Shown: positions 31,144-37,758 of the stretch, in pieces
Layout: each line of letters begins with the position of its first letter
Numbering within the stretch: position 1 is the stretch's first letter
Origin: Candidatus Wolfebacteria bacterium RIFOXYB1_FULL_54_12
Lineage (GTDB): Bacteria > Patescibacteriota > Minisyncoccia > UBA6257 > UBA9933
NCBI GenBank assembly: GCA_001793895.1
Contig: MGIT01000003.1
Location: forward strand, 10,600-57,287
Reading direction: 5' to 3'
DNA: 46,688 nt
Position numbers and translations under genes: made by a program
Notes under the pieces: model-generated
Told to the model about the DNA's origin: nothing
Databases searched by the model: none
What the model saw: only the letters and a program-made list of their open reading frames with translations

Positions 31144-31500
31144 TTATTTCAACTCCACAACTGCTCCTGCTGCTTCCAGCTGGGTCTTCAATGCTTCGGC
31201 ATCTTCTTTCTTCATGCCTTCCTTGATCGCTTTCGGTGCTCCGTCTACGAGGTCTTTCGCTTCCTTAAGACCCAATCCGGTGGCTTCCTTTACAACCTTG
31301 ATAACATTGATCTTCTGCTCGCCCGCCGCCTTCAGGATGACGTCAAATGCAGACTTTTCTTCCGCTTCGGCTGCTCCTGCGCCTGCTCCGGCTGCTGCCG
31401 GCATCGATGCTGAAACGCCAAACTTTTCTTCCAATGCGTGTACCAATTCCGCCAATTCAACGACAGTCATGGTCTCGATTTTTTCAATGATAGTTTTCAT
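31144..31500 (-). CDS. rplL: 50S ribosomal protein L7/L12
   Basis: 118 aa stalk protein that recruits translation GTPases. N-terminal dimerisation helices ([18 protein letters not shown]), an Ala/Gly-rich hinge (about 33-46), and the globular C-terminal domain with EKSAFDVIL and [20 protein letters not shown]. Normal length. Follows rplJ after a 113-nt spacer that contains inverted heptamer arrays. Confidence 0.98.
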   Translation of the reverse strand: MKTIIEKIETMTVVELAELVHALEEKFGVSASMPAAAGAGAGAAEAEEKSAFDVILKAAGEQKINVIKVVKEATGLGLKEAKDLVDGAPKAIKEGMKKEDAEALKTQLEAAGAVVELK

Positions 31501-31511
31501 GTGTGTATTAC

Positions 31512-31613
31512 TTACAACCCACCACCTACGACCTACAGTAGAACAATACGCTTTACCAAACGGTCTTTTGTATTCTTGTTGTTGGTTATCGGTTGTCGGT
31601 TATCGGTTAATTT
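31512..31613. repeat. Inverted pair of 7-bp-unit arrays between rplJ and rplL
   Basis: 31512-31539 has CCACCTACGACCTACAG-type units; 31577-31613 has GTTGGTTATCGGTTGTCGGT units in the opposite sense, with about 40 bp between. The pair could fold into a long hairpin in the mRNA. Confidence 0.75.
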
Positions 31614-32117
31614 TTATTTTGCTTCGACCATCTTACCTCTCTCCGTCAAGATATAGAGGAACATGCTGATCGGTGCTGCAAGCACACCAACGACCTGCGA
31701 AAGAAGCACTTCACGCGACGGCAACTGTCCGACCGCCTTAGTCATGACCGCGTCCATGAACATCTGTCCCTTCATGTCGTATGCTCCGTAAATATCAAAC
31801 CCTTTCTTTTCCTTCGATTTGAAGAACTTGTAGACCGGACCTGCAATATCGGAGATATCGGCAGTAGAGAAGATGGTTGCGAGCTGTGTTTCGAACTGTT
31901 CCGGGTTGAAATCAACTCCACTTTTTTCGAGCGACACGCGCAACAGCTTTTTATTCACCACCCGCACCGTCGATCCGAGGGGACGCAAGGTCTTTTTCAA
32001 TTCCTTGATATCTTCCACGCCGGTTCCGGTGAAGTTGACGAACATCATATTCTTGCTGTTCTTGATCATATCCTGCGTTTCCGCAATGATCACTTTCTTT
32101 TGATCTCTTGTTTTCAT
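31614..32117 (-). CDS. rplJ: 50S ribosomal protein L10
   Basis: 167 aa. Base of the L7/L12 stalk; binds 23S rRNA and carries L12 dimers on its C-terminal helix. N-terminal KKVIIAETQDMI, the central KNSKNMMFVNFTG and LRPLGSTVRVVNKKLLRVSL are typical. The leader upstream holds an L10-leader-like RNA and a heptamer array, so expression is probably autoregulated by the L10-L12 complex. Confidence 0.97.
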   Translation of the reverse strand: MKTRDQKKVIIAETQDMIKNSKNMMFVNFTGTGVEDIKELKKTLRPLGSTVRVVNKKLLRVSLEKSGVDFNPEQFETQLATIFSTADISDIAGPVYKFFKSKEKKGFDIYGAYDMKGQMFMDAVMTKAVGQLPSREVLLSQVVGVLAAPISMFLYILTERGKMVEAK

Positions 32118-32125
32118 TATATTGA

Positions 32126-32224
32126 CCTACAACCTACAACCTACAACCTACAACGGGGATGCGGATACCTTGCGGCATTTTGCATTTTTGTTGTTGGTTA
32201 TTGGTCATTGGTTGTCGGTTATTT
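32126..32224. repeat. Inverted pair of 7-bp-unit arrays in the rplJ leader
   Basis: 32126-32154 is CCTACAA repeated four times (sense GTTGTAG), beginning 8 nt before the ATG; 32190-32224 is GTTGGTTATTGGTCATTGGT and on, opposite sense. Same layout as between rplJ and rplL. Confidence 0.8.
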
Positions 32225-32251
32225 ATCCGACCTTTCGTGTCGTTTTTATTT

Positions 32252-32312
32252 TGTCATTCCCGTGAAAACGGGAATCTATATAGTACTGGATTCCCGCCTT
32301 CGCGGGAATGAC
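32252..32312. repeat. Paired REP-like palindromes
   Basis: GTCATTCCCGTGAAAACGGG plus AATCT, then TGGATTCCCGCCTTCGCGGG plus AATGAC. Model for the inserts in pcrA and rsmA. Confidence 0.88.
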
Positions 32313-32327
32313 AATACCTAACAAATA

Positions 32328-32410
32328 AAAAACGGCATACCGCCGCAGAATCGTCTCCATTCGGAGAGTTTCCTCGGTAGGTCTTACAAATGCCTACTGT
32401 CTACGGTATT
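32328..32410 (-). ncRNA. Ribosomal protein L10 leader
   Basis: The transcript carries CCGTAGACAGTAGG (32393-32406) and CCTACCGAGG (32372-32381), which pair CAGTAGG/CCTAC as in the L10 leader that mimics the L10-L12 binding site of 23S rRNA. A CTCC-GAAT-GGAG hairpin and a CGGC-GGTAT-GCCG hairpin followed by six T (a likely attenuator) come next. Recognised from the known CCGUAGACAGCAGG...CCUGCCGAGG consensus. Confidence 0.8.
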
Positions 32411-32416
32411 GGACCT

Positions 32417-32444
32417 ATAGTAACAAATTGGGCGTATTTGTCAA
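32417..32444 (-). promoter_or_regulatory. rplJ promoter
   Basis: -35 TTGACA (32439-32444), 16-bp spacer, -10 TACTAT (32417-32422); start near 32410, just before the L10 leader core. It overlaps the 3' end of the upstream gene. Confidence 0.75.
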
Positions 32445-32782
32445 TGCGAAATCGTTCTCATTTCCTGCAGTATCTCGGCCGGCAACGGCTCGCCTACTTT
32501 TGTCTTTCCCGGGTAGCGCCATGCGGAAATAACCCGCCGTTCGCTCGGGGTTTCCACGATCATGACCCATATCTCCTGATTCCAGTCTTCCGCCCCTTTA
32601 GTCGTTTTGGTCATCGACACCGGCTGCATCATGGCTATCGTATCTTCTGCTATACCCTCCTCTATGCGGCGAGGCGAATGCAAAACACGCCGCACCCGCC
32701 CCTCCGAAAGGCGGTAGAAGTTCATTTTCATCTTTGCGTGGCTCGTCCACTTGAGTGGTTTTATTTTTCCGAAGATTTCCAT
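32441..32782 (-). CDS. Small basic protein, Patescibacteria conserved, with rebuilt 5' end
   Basis: 113 aa. Pattern WTSHAKMKMNFYRLSE and RVRRVLHSPRRIEEG near the N-terminus, then MMQPVSM and RRVISAWRYPG toward the end, resembles CPR proteins with an HAxxKM-type start that recall DUF4258/BrnT-like folds; function unproven. The ATG at 32782 is chosen because the frame upstream is repeat-derived. A second copy of its first codons lies upstream (32828-32860, starting at an ATG at 32874) and is cut off by a REP-like element, so the N-terminus (MEIFG) may be secondary to the original (MLGIQ). Confidence 0.7.
   Translation of the reverse strand: MEIFGKIKPLKWTSHAKMKMNFYRLSEGRVRRVLHSPRRIEEGIAEDTIAMMQPVSMTKTTKGAEDWNQEIWVMIVETPSERRVISAWRYPGKTKVGEPLPAEILQEMRTISH
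32736..32768. repeat. 33-bp direct repeat, copy within the gene
   Basis: Identical to 32828-32860; encodes KIKPLKWTSHA. The two copies flank 59 bp containing the palindrome 32797-32820. Confidence 0.92.
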
Positions 32783-32796
32783 ATTTACATCACACA

Positions 32797-32820
32797 GATT
32801 CCCGCCTCCGCGGGAATGAC
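32797..32820. repeat. REP-like palindrome, short form
   Basis: GATTCCCGCCTCCGCGGGAA plus TGAC, located between the two 33-bp direct repeats. Confidence 0.88.
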
Positions 32821-32827
32821 GGTGGAA

Positions 32828-32874
32828 GCGTGGCTCGTCCACTTGAGTGGTTTTATTTTTTGTATGCCGAGCAT
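32828..32874 (-). pseudogene. Truncated duplicate of the 5' end of the 32441 gene
   Basis: ATG at 32874 begins MLGIQKIKPLKWTSHA and then runs into the REP-like element and a stop after about 29 codons. 32828-32860 is an exact copy of 32736-32768. Confidence 0.75.
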
Positions 32875-32926
32875 AGATTTTATCTGTCATTCCGAATTTA
32901 TTTCGGAATCTCATTACTTAAGCACA

Positions 32927-33043
32927 AGATCCTGAATCACTTGAAGCGCGCAAACCTTATGCGCTTCAAGTATCCCGGCACGTTGCACACTATCCGTCGG
33001 CTGACGGATCGTTAGCAACGCCGAGGGTCAAGTTCAGGATGAC
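32927..33043. repeat. 117-bp structured dispersed element, copy 2
   Basis: Ungapped match to 7504-7620. Outer stem here is ATCCTG/CAGGAT and the arm GAAGCGC/GCGCTTC, both repaired relative to copy 1 by paired substitutions. Confidence 0.85.
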
Positions 33044-33081
33044 AGTGCTTTGAATTCCCTCCTTCGCGGGAAGGATAAACT

Positions 33082-33101
33082 TTTGCTATAATTATAGCAA
33101 A
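33082..33101. promoter_or_regulatory. 20-bp perfect palindrome containing TATAAT
   Basis: TTTGCTATAATTATAGCAAA, 60 nt upstream of the start at 33161. Contains a -10-like TATAAT on both strands, so it may be a promoter with an overlapping operator. Confidence 0.45.
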
Positions 33102-33160
33102 CATTGCCAATTTGTCGGCAACTCAACCAATTTATTATTCATTTATTCATTTTCCACCCC

Positions 33161-35083
33161 ATGCGAATTCCAAACATATTCACGTTCGTTAAATATGGCA
33201 TACTCGCCATCATTCTTATTTCATCGTTCGCGCTGATGCTTGATGCATCGCAACAGGAATCCGCGATCATGGACGAGCTCGCCCATGTGCCGGCAGGCTA
33301 CGGCTATGTTCATGAGCTTGATGCCCGACTTAACCCGGAACATCCGCCTTTGGTCAAAATAGTTTCGGCATTGCCGCTTCTGTTTCAAGACCTTGCCTTC
33401 CCTACGGATAGTCCGGCATGGAAGGACGACGTCAACGGCCAGTGGGTCGCGGGAACCCAATTTTTCTATGAATCCGGAAATGACGCCGATCGACTGATCC
33501 AGTGGGCCCGTTTTGGACCGATCGTCCTTACGGTTCTGCTTTCCTTCTTGATCTTCATATGGTCGCAATCGCTTATGGGCTCATGGTGGGCGCTTATTCC
33601 AACGGCATTGACCGCCTATTCCCCGTCCATTCTTGCCCATGGACATTATGTTACCACCGACATCGGCGCATCGCTCGGATTTATTTTGGCTATCTTCTTC
33701 TTTAGCCGGTTCATGATGCATAATTCGCGAAAGAACCTTGTGTATGCCGGCCTCGCATACGGCATCGCCCAGTTGCTTAAGTTTTCCTCGATTCTCCTTA
33801 TTCCGCTCTTCCTGTTTTTGATTGCCGTATTCGTGTTCGTAAAGGCGTTCAACCATCGCGTTTCGCTTTTTGCCAAACTCAAACATTTTGTGCAGTACGG
33901 ATTCCGTTATCTTGCCTATCTTGCCGGTATTTTTGTCATCGGGTATCTGCTGGTCTACCTTGTATATGTTCCGATCATGATTAACTACCCGATGGAAAAG
34001 CAAACTGCCGATACCACCGCTATTTTGACCTCTTTCGGCATGCAAGACGACGCCATTCCTCCTTGCACGCTTGCGCAACCTAATGCGCGCTGCTTGGCAG
34101 ACCTCGACATCGCCATGACGACCAACGCGATCACACGCCCGTTTGCCCAATATATGCTCGGCGTATTGATGGTCATACAGCGTGCTACGGGTGGCAATAC
34201 GGGGTACTTTATGAACGAAGTTTCCGCCGCGGGTTGGTGGTGCTACTTCCCGGTCGTGTTCTTCTACAAAGAGCCACTGCCGTCGCTTATTCTTCTTGGT
34301 TTTGCACTATTACTCGGCATCGGTTCATTCCTTAAAAATTTCCGCGGACCATCCAGTCTCAAAGATCGCTTCTTTACCTATGTCAATCTGAACTTCGCCG
34401 AGTTTTCCATGCTTTCGTTCATCGTTCTTTATTGGGCCTACAGCATGAACAGCTCTCTTAACATCGGTATCAGGCACGTATTGCCGACCATCCCACTCAT
34501 GTACATCATTGCCGCCGGACGCATCAAACGGTGGACGCGACAGGATTTCGATTTTACTCAAGGGTTGTTCCGCAACCTCATGACCGCCATCGTTGGTATG
34601 GTCAAATCGTCCTTTAAAACGGCTGCCGTCATTTTCTTTGTCGTGTGGTACATCGCCGAATCGCTTTTGACCGGTCCCTACTTCATATCGTACTTCAATA
34701 CGCTTGCCGATGGTACGCCGAACGGCTACCGCATCGTAACCGATTCGAATTACGACTGGGGTCAAGACCTTAAGCGGCTCGCCCAATTTACCGAAGAACA
34801 TAATATCGACAAGATCGCCGTCAATTACTTCGGCGGTGGCAGTGTGCATTACTATTTGGGAGACAAGGCGGTCGATTGGAACTCTGCCATGGGCAACCCC
34901 AAACAGGAGAGCATCGAATGGCTCGCCATTTCGATCAACAATCTGCAAAACGCCATCGCACCAACCGCACCCGGGTTTTATCGCAAGCCGGAAGATGAAT
35001 ACCCGTGGCTCGTAAAAGAACGGGCACCCTACGACCCCGATGCCCGTGCCGGCACATCGATCTTTATCTATCATCTTCAGTAA
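33161..35083 (+). CDS. PMT/ArnT-like membrane glycosyltransferase
   Basis: 640 aa polytopic protein of the GT-C type, expected to move a sugar from a polyprenyl carrier to protein or lipid on the outer face. First transmembrane segment at about 10-28, then the catalytic loop with MDELAHVPAGYGY and DARLNPEHPPLVKIV, whose acidic residues are typical of the family, then about eight or more further segments. The C-terminal soluble part has DSNYDWGQDLKRLAQF and NYFGGGSVHYYLG. The ATG at 33161 is preferred over an upstream one at 33104 because membrane topology begins there. Confidence 0.85.
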   Translation: MRIPNIFTFVKYGILAIILISSFALMLDASQQESAIMDELAHVPAGYGYVHELDARLNPEHPPLVKIVSALPLLFQDLAFPTDSPAWKDDVNGQWVAGTQFFYESGNDADRLIQWARFGPIVLTVLLSFLIFIWSQSLMGSWWALIPTALTAYSPSILAHGHYVTTDIGASLGFILAIFFFSRFMMHNSRKNLVYAGLAYGIAQLLKFSSILLIPLFLFLIAVFVFVKAFNHRVSLFAKLKHFVQYGFRYLAYLAGIFVIGYLLVYLVYVPIMINYPMEKQTADTTAILTSFGMQDDAIPPCTLAQPNARCLADLDIAMTTNAITRPFAQYMLGVLMVIQRATGGNTGYFMNEVSAAGWWCYFPVVFFYKEPLPSLILLGFALLLGIGSFLKNFRGPSSLKDRFFTYVNLNFAEFSMLSFIVLYWAYSMNSSLNIGIRHVLPTIPLMYIIAAGRIKRWTRQDFDFTQGLFRNLMTAIVGMVKSSFKTAAVIFFVVWYIAESLLTGPYFISYFNTLADGTPNGYRIVTDSNYDWGQDLKRLAQFTEEHNIDKIAVNYFGGGSVHYYLGDKAVDWNSAMGNPKQESIEWLAISINNLQNAIAPTAPGFYRKPEDEYPWLVKERAPYDPDARAGTSIFIYHLQ

Positions 35084-35216
35084 CTTTGCATTACGAAACT
35101 CGCTTTGTCATTCTGAACTTGTTTCAGAATCTGATTGATATCACTAAGCGATCCTGAAATAAATTCAGGATGACAGTGCTATTGTAAAGCAGCAAATGGA
35201 GTTTCGTAATTCAAAG
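35084..35216. repeat. REP-like repeat inserted between arms of an inverted repeat
   Basis: Outer arms CTTTGCATTACGAAACTC (35084-35101) and GAGTTTCGTAATTCAAAG (35199-35216) pair over 18 nt with one mismatch; inside are GTCATTCTGAAC/GTTTCAGAAT and GATCCTGAAAT/ATTCAGGATGAC units (35105-35175). The left arm starts directly after the stop codon. Confidence 0.8.
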
Positions 35217-35225
35217 TCAGTAATG

Positions 35226-35252
35226 AAAAGCGCGCCAATATGGCGCGCTTTT
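35226..35252 (+). terminator. Intrinsic terminator
   Basis: AAAAGCGCGCC-AATAT-GGCGCGCTTTT plus further T; downstream of the PMT-like gene. Confidence 0.85.
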
Positions 35253-35341
35253 TTTAGTTTCGTTTACAAATGTTTAGCCGTATGGTATCAAGAAGTCAGT
35301 ACCCATCCAAGCCAACAACTCTTACATTTGGAGGACATCCC

Positions 35342-35851
35342 ATGCTTACCCCTGAGCAGATATGCACCATGGAAGAAATGACTGGCATCCCCATCGATCT
35401 TATCGTCAGCGGCTTAGGGCTTTTGCCTCCATCCCCCGTTAAACCGGTCGGTACGTTCGAAGAAGCACTGGAAAAATACCGGCACGTGCCCCACGGGAGT
35501 CGGGAAGAGGCTGATCTGATTCTTACTTGGCTCGCTCTCTGCACTACCGCCAAACAGGCACGCATGGTATTCCACTACGCCCCCAATAAAAGCGTCATTC
35601 AGGCGGAAGCGTTGCACGCGTGGCGAAAGCTCTCGGCGACCGAGATAGAACGGGCAACCGATCTTGCGGAGGCCTGTGAAGCACAGGTGAACGCGCCACT
35701 CAAGAGCCCCGAAAGCCTTGCAGCCATGCGCAAGCGTCTGTCCTTCTGCACTACACTTGCGGAAATGCTCGAGGCATACAGGTCTGTGCCGCATGGCAGC
35801 AGGGAAAAAGCAGAGGCGATCAAGGCGATTGCCACGCTCTTTACATCGTAG
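35342..35851 (+). CDS. Short helical-repeat protein (CTT...PxGS repeats)
   Basis: 169 aa made of about four degenerate units of 30-35 residues: FEEALEKYRHVPHGSREEA (39-57), CTTAKQARMVFHYAPNKS (67-84), a divergent one around 106-135, and CTTLAEMLEAYRSVPHGSRE (136-155). The shared pattern CTTxxExxExYxxxPxGSxExA is one I associate with CPR small proteins; each unit is probably a helical pair, as in TPR/HEAT-like scaffolds. GGAGG 9 nt upstream fixes the start at 35342. Function unknown, likely protein binding. Confidence 0.75.
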   Translation: MLTPEQICTMEEMTGIPIDLIVSGLGLLPPSPVKPVGTFEEALEKYRHVPHGSREEADLILTWLALCTTAKQARMVFHYAPNKSVIQAEALHAWRKLSATEIERATDLAEACEAQVNAPLKSPESLAAMRKRLSFCTTLAEMLEAYRSVPHGSREKAEAIKAIATLFTS

Positions 35852-35878
35852 TGCAATGGACTTATGCCCCGCGCACAC

Positions 35879-35900
35879 AAAAGCCCCTTTCGGGGCTTTT
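35879..35900. terminator. Bidirectional terminator
   Basis: AAAAGCCCC-TTTC-GGGGCTTTT between the 35342 gene and ftsX, convergent. Confidence 0.88.
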
Positions 35901-35903
35901 TTA

Positions 35904-36812
35904 TTATATCTTCAAATATTTTCTCACTGCAATGTAACTTGATACCACGCCCAGCCCGACGCCAAAGAATATTTGCGCGGACATGAACATGAAAAAGTTC
36001 GAAAGGTAATACGTCCACCCGTTGATATCCGGTACGAATATCTTTACGTATGGCGCTGCATAGAATACGCCTATCGTGACCATTATCACGCTCATAATAC
36101 TTCCCACGATGCCATAAATAATCCCTTCGATCATATAGGGCCCACGAATGAAGAAGTTTGAAGCTCCTACCAATCGCATAACCGCAAGCTCTTCGCGGTT
36201 CGAATAGATCGCAAGGCGAATGGTATTGAAGATAATCAGCGCAGCGACAAGACTGATAAATATGATGAGCAACAATCCCCCCTGCTCTACTGTGCTTTTG
36301 ATGCTCTTTAACCGATCTATGACGCCGATATTTTGCGCATAGGATATTTTGTCGGTAATGTCCTTGTATGATTCCTTATCAAGATATCCGGCGATTGCTT
36401 CGTAATCTTTCAGCTCACGCGCCTTGATATTGATGGCTGCGGCAAGCGGATTTTCATCAAGCGCTTCCAACGCCTGCGAAACCGTCGGGTCATCCTTGTG
36501 CTGTTCCCGGAATGTTTCCAATGCCGTATCGCGGGAAACATATTCCACTTCCTTCACTTCGGGCAGGCTTTCAAGCGCGCGCTGCACTTCCAATATGCGA
36601 TCCTCGGGCGCGTCTACCTTGAAATAGATACTGATGTCTATTTTATCCTGTATGTCCGCCAATACGATATTTGCCAACGAGTTAAACATCAGCAATCCAC
36701 CAAAACCGACCAGCACCAAAAAGACTATGGCGATCGTTGCGGTAGACAACCAGCCATTTCTCCAAAAACCAACCAGTCCATATTTGATAACGCGTGAGAG
36801 TGTAGTTAACAT
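35904..36812 (-). CDS. ftsX: Cell-division ABC permease FtsX
   Basis: 302 aa. N-terminal transmembrane segment (about 20-45), an extracytoplasmic domain (about 50-170) with YFKVDAPEDRILEVQRAL, then three transmembrane segments with RLAIYSNREELAVMRLVGAS, the FtsX coupling region. With FtsE it controls peptidoglycan hydrolases at the septum. Starts 94 nt after ftsE; the spacer holds four GGTATAC heptamers that begin 7 nt before the ATG. Confidence 0.93.
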   Translation of the reverse strand: MLTTLSRVIKYGLVGFWRNGWLSTATIAIVFLVLVGFGGLLMFNSLANIVLADIQDKIDISIYFKVDAPEDRILEVQRALESLPEVKEVEYVSRDTALETFREQHKDDPTVSQALEALDENPLAAAINIKARELKDYEAIAGYLDKESYKDITDKISYAQNIGVIDRLKSIKSTVEQGGLLLIIFISLVAALIIFNTIRLAIYSNREELAVMRLVGASNFFIRGPYMIEGIIYGIVGSIMSVIMVTIGVFYAAPYVKIFVPDINGWTYYLSNFFMFMSAQIFFGVGLGVVSSYIAVRKYLKI

Positions 36813-36818
36813 GCAAAT

Positions 36819-36848
36819 GGTATACGGTATACGGTATACGGTATACGG
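36819..36848. repeat. 4-unit GGTATAC array upstream of ftsX
   Basis: Four exact GGTATAC units (36819-36846) plus GG, starting 7 nt from the ftsX start codon. Confidence 0.9.
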
Positions 36849-36906
36849 ATCGTGTCCAACTCATCCTGCCGTTGCACATCGCCCGAAACTCGTCGACCGC
36901 CACCCA

Positions 36907-37599
36907 TTAAACTAATATATATTTTCCTTCTTCTTCGTCCCGGATGATCCGACCATCTTCCACGCTGATCACCCGTTTGTTGATGCTATTCACAATGTCC
37001 TTGTTATGCGTCGTCAAAATGACGGTCGTTCCCAGCTCGTTGATCTTCAACAAAAGCTTGAGAATTTCCCATGTGTTGACCGGATCAAGATTCCCGGTAG
37101 GCTCGTCGGCAATGATCACATCGGGGTGATTGATCATGGCGCGGGCAATGGCCACGCGCTGTTTTTCTCCGCCCGACAATTCGCGCGGGAAGTTGCGCAT
37201 TTTGTCCTTTAACCCCACCATTTCAAGCGCCTGCGGTACGAACTCCATGATCTCTTGCTGGGTCCTGCCGGCAACCTCCAATGCAAATGCTACATTTTCA
37301 TATGCATTTTTGTTCGGCAACAATCGGAAGTCCTGAAAAATAACCCCCATCTTGCGACGCAAAAAAGGCAATTCGTTCGGCTTCAGCTTGTTTACATTGT
37401 ATGAACCAAAACTCACTTTCCCCTTGGTCGGTTTTTCTTCGCCGGTAAGCAGTTTGATTAGCGTAGACTTTCCCGCTCCCGACTTTCCTACCATGGAAAC
37501 GAATTCTTTTTGATGAATGTGCAGATTGATGTCTTCGACGGCGACCGTTTCATGGTCGTCCATCTTGTAGATCTTGGTAACGTTTTGAAAAATAATCAT
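36907..37599 (-). CDS. ftsE: Cell-division ATP-binding protein FtsE
   Basis: 230 aa ABC ATPase partner of FtsX. Walker A GKSGAGKS (38-45), Q-loop IFQDFRLLP, signature LSGGEKQR (141-148), Walker B VIIADEP and switch TTHNKD. Length and motifs are standard. A GTTGTAG-type heptamer array lies 7 nt upstream of its ATG; ftsX follows. Confidence 0.95.
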   Translation of the reverse strand: MIIFQNVTKIYKMDDHETVAVEDINLHIHQKEFVSMVGKSGAGKSTLIKLLTGEEKPTKGKVSFGSYNVNKLKPNELPFLRRKMGVIFQDFRLLPNKNAYENVAFALEVAGRTQQEIMEFVPQALEMVGLKDKMRNFPRELSGGEKQRVAIARAMINHPDVIIADEPTGNLDPVNTWEILKLLLKINELGTTVILTTHNKDIVNSINKRVISVEDGRIIRDEEEGKYILV

Positions 37600-37605
37600 G
37601 ACAAT

Positions 37606-37643
37606 TAACCGACAACCTACAACCTACAACCTACAACGAGGAA
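37606..37643. repeat. 7-bp-unit array upstream of ftsE
   Basis: In the ftsE sense: GTTGTAG three times, GTTGTCG, GTTAATT, with GTATTCCTC at the distal boundary (plus GAGGAATAC), a variant of the ACAAAATAC tail. Confidence 0.85.
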
Positions 37644-37722
37644 TACAGGGGGCTGTTGTCGAATGCTAAATCTTCCCTTAACTAAAACTTAGTATACCAA
37701 ATCTGACTCCGCCGTGTCCAAC

Positions 37723-37758
37723 GACAAAAAACGGCTATATGTTTAGCCGTTTTTTGTC
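37723..37758 (-). terminator. Terminator of prfB
   Basis: GACAAAAAACGGCTA/TAGCCGTTTTTTGTC, 15-bp arms; overlaps the last base pair of the prfB stop. Confidence 0.85.

Larger units (their letters stand above)
32118..32440. other. rplJ leader region and repeats
   Basis: From rplJ outward: GTTGTAG heptamer array, inverted GGTTATT array, paired REP-like repeats 32252-32312, attenuator-like hairpin, L10 leader and promoter. No gene. Confidence 0.8.
32885..33160. other. Repeat block upstream of the PMT-like gene
   Basis: REP-like unit 32885-32911, the 117-bp element 32927-33043, a degenerate GAATTCCCTCCTTCGCGGGA unit at 33052-33073, and a 20-bp perfect palindrome at 33082-33101. No gene. Confidence 0.75.
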
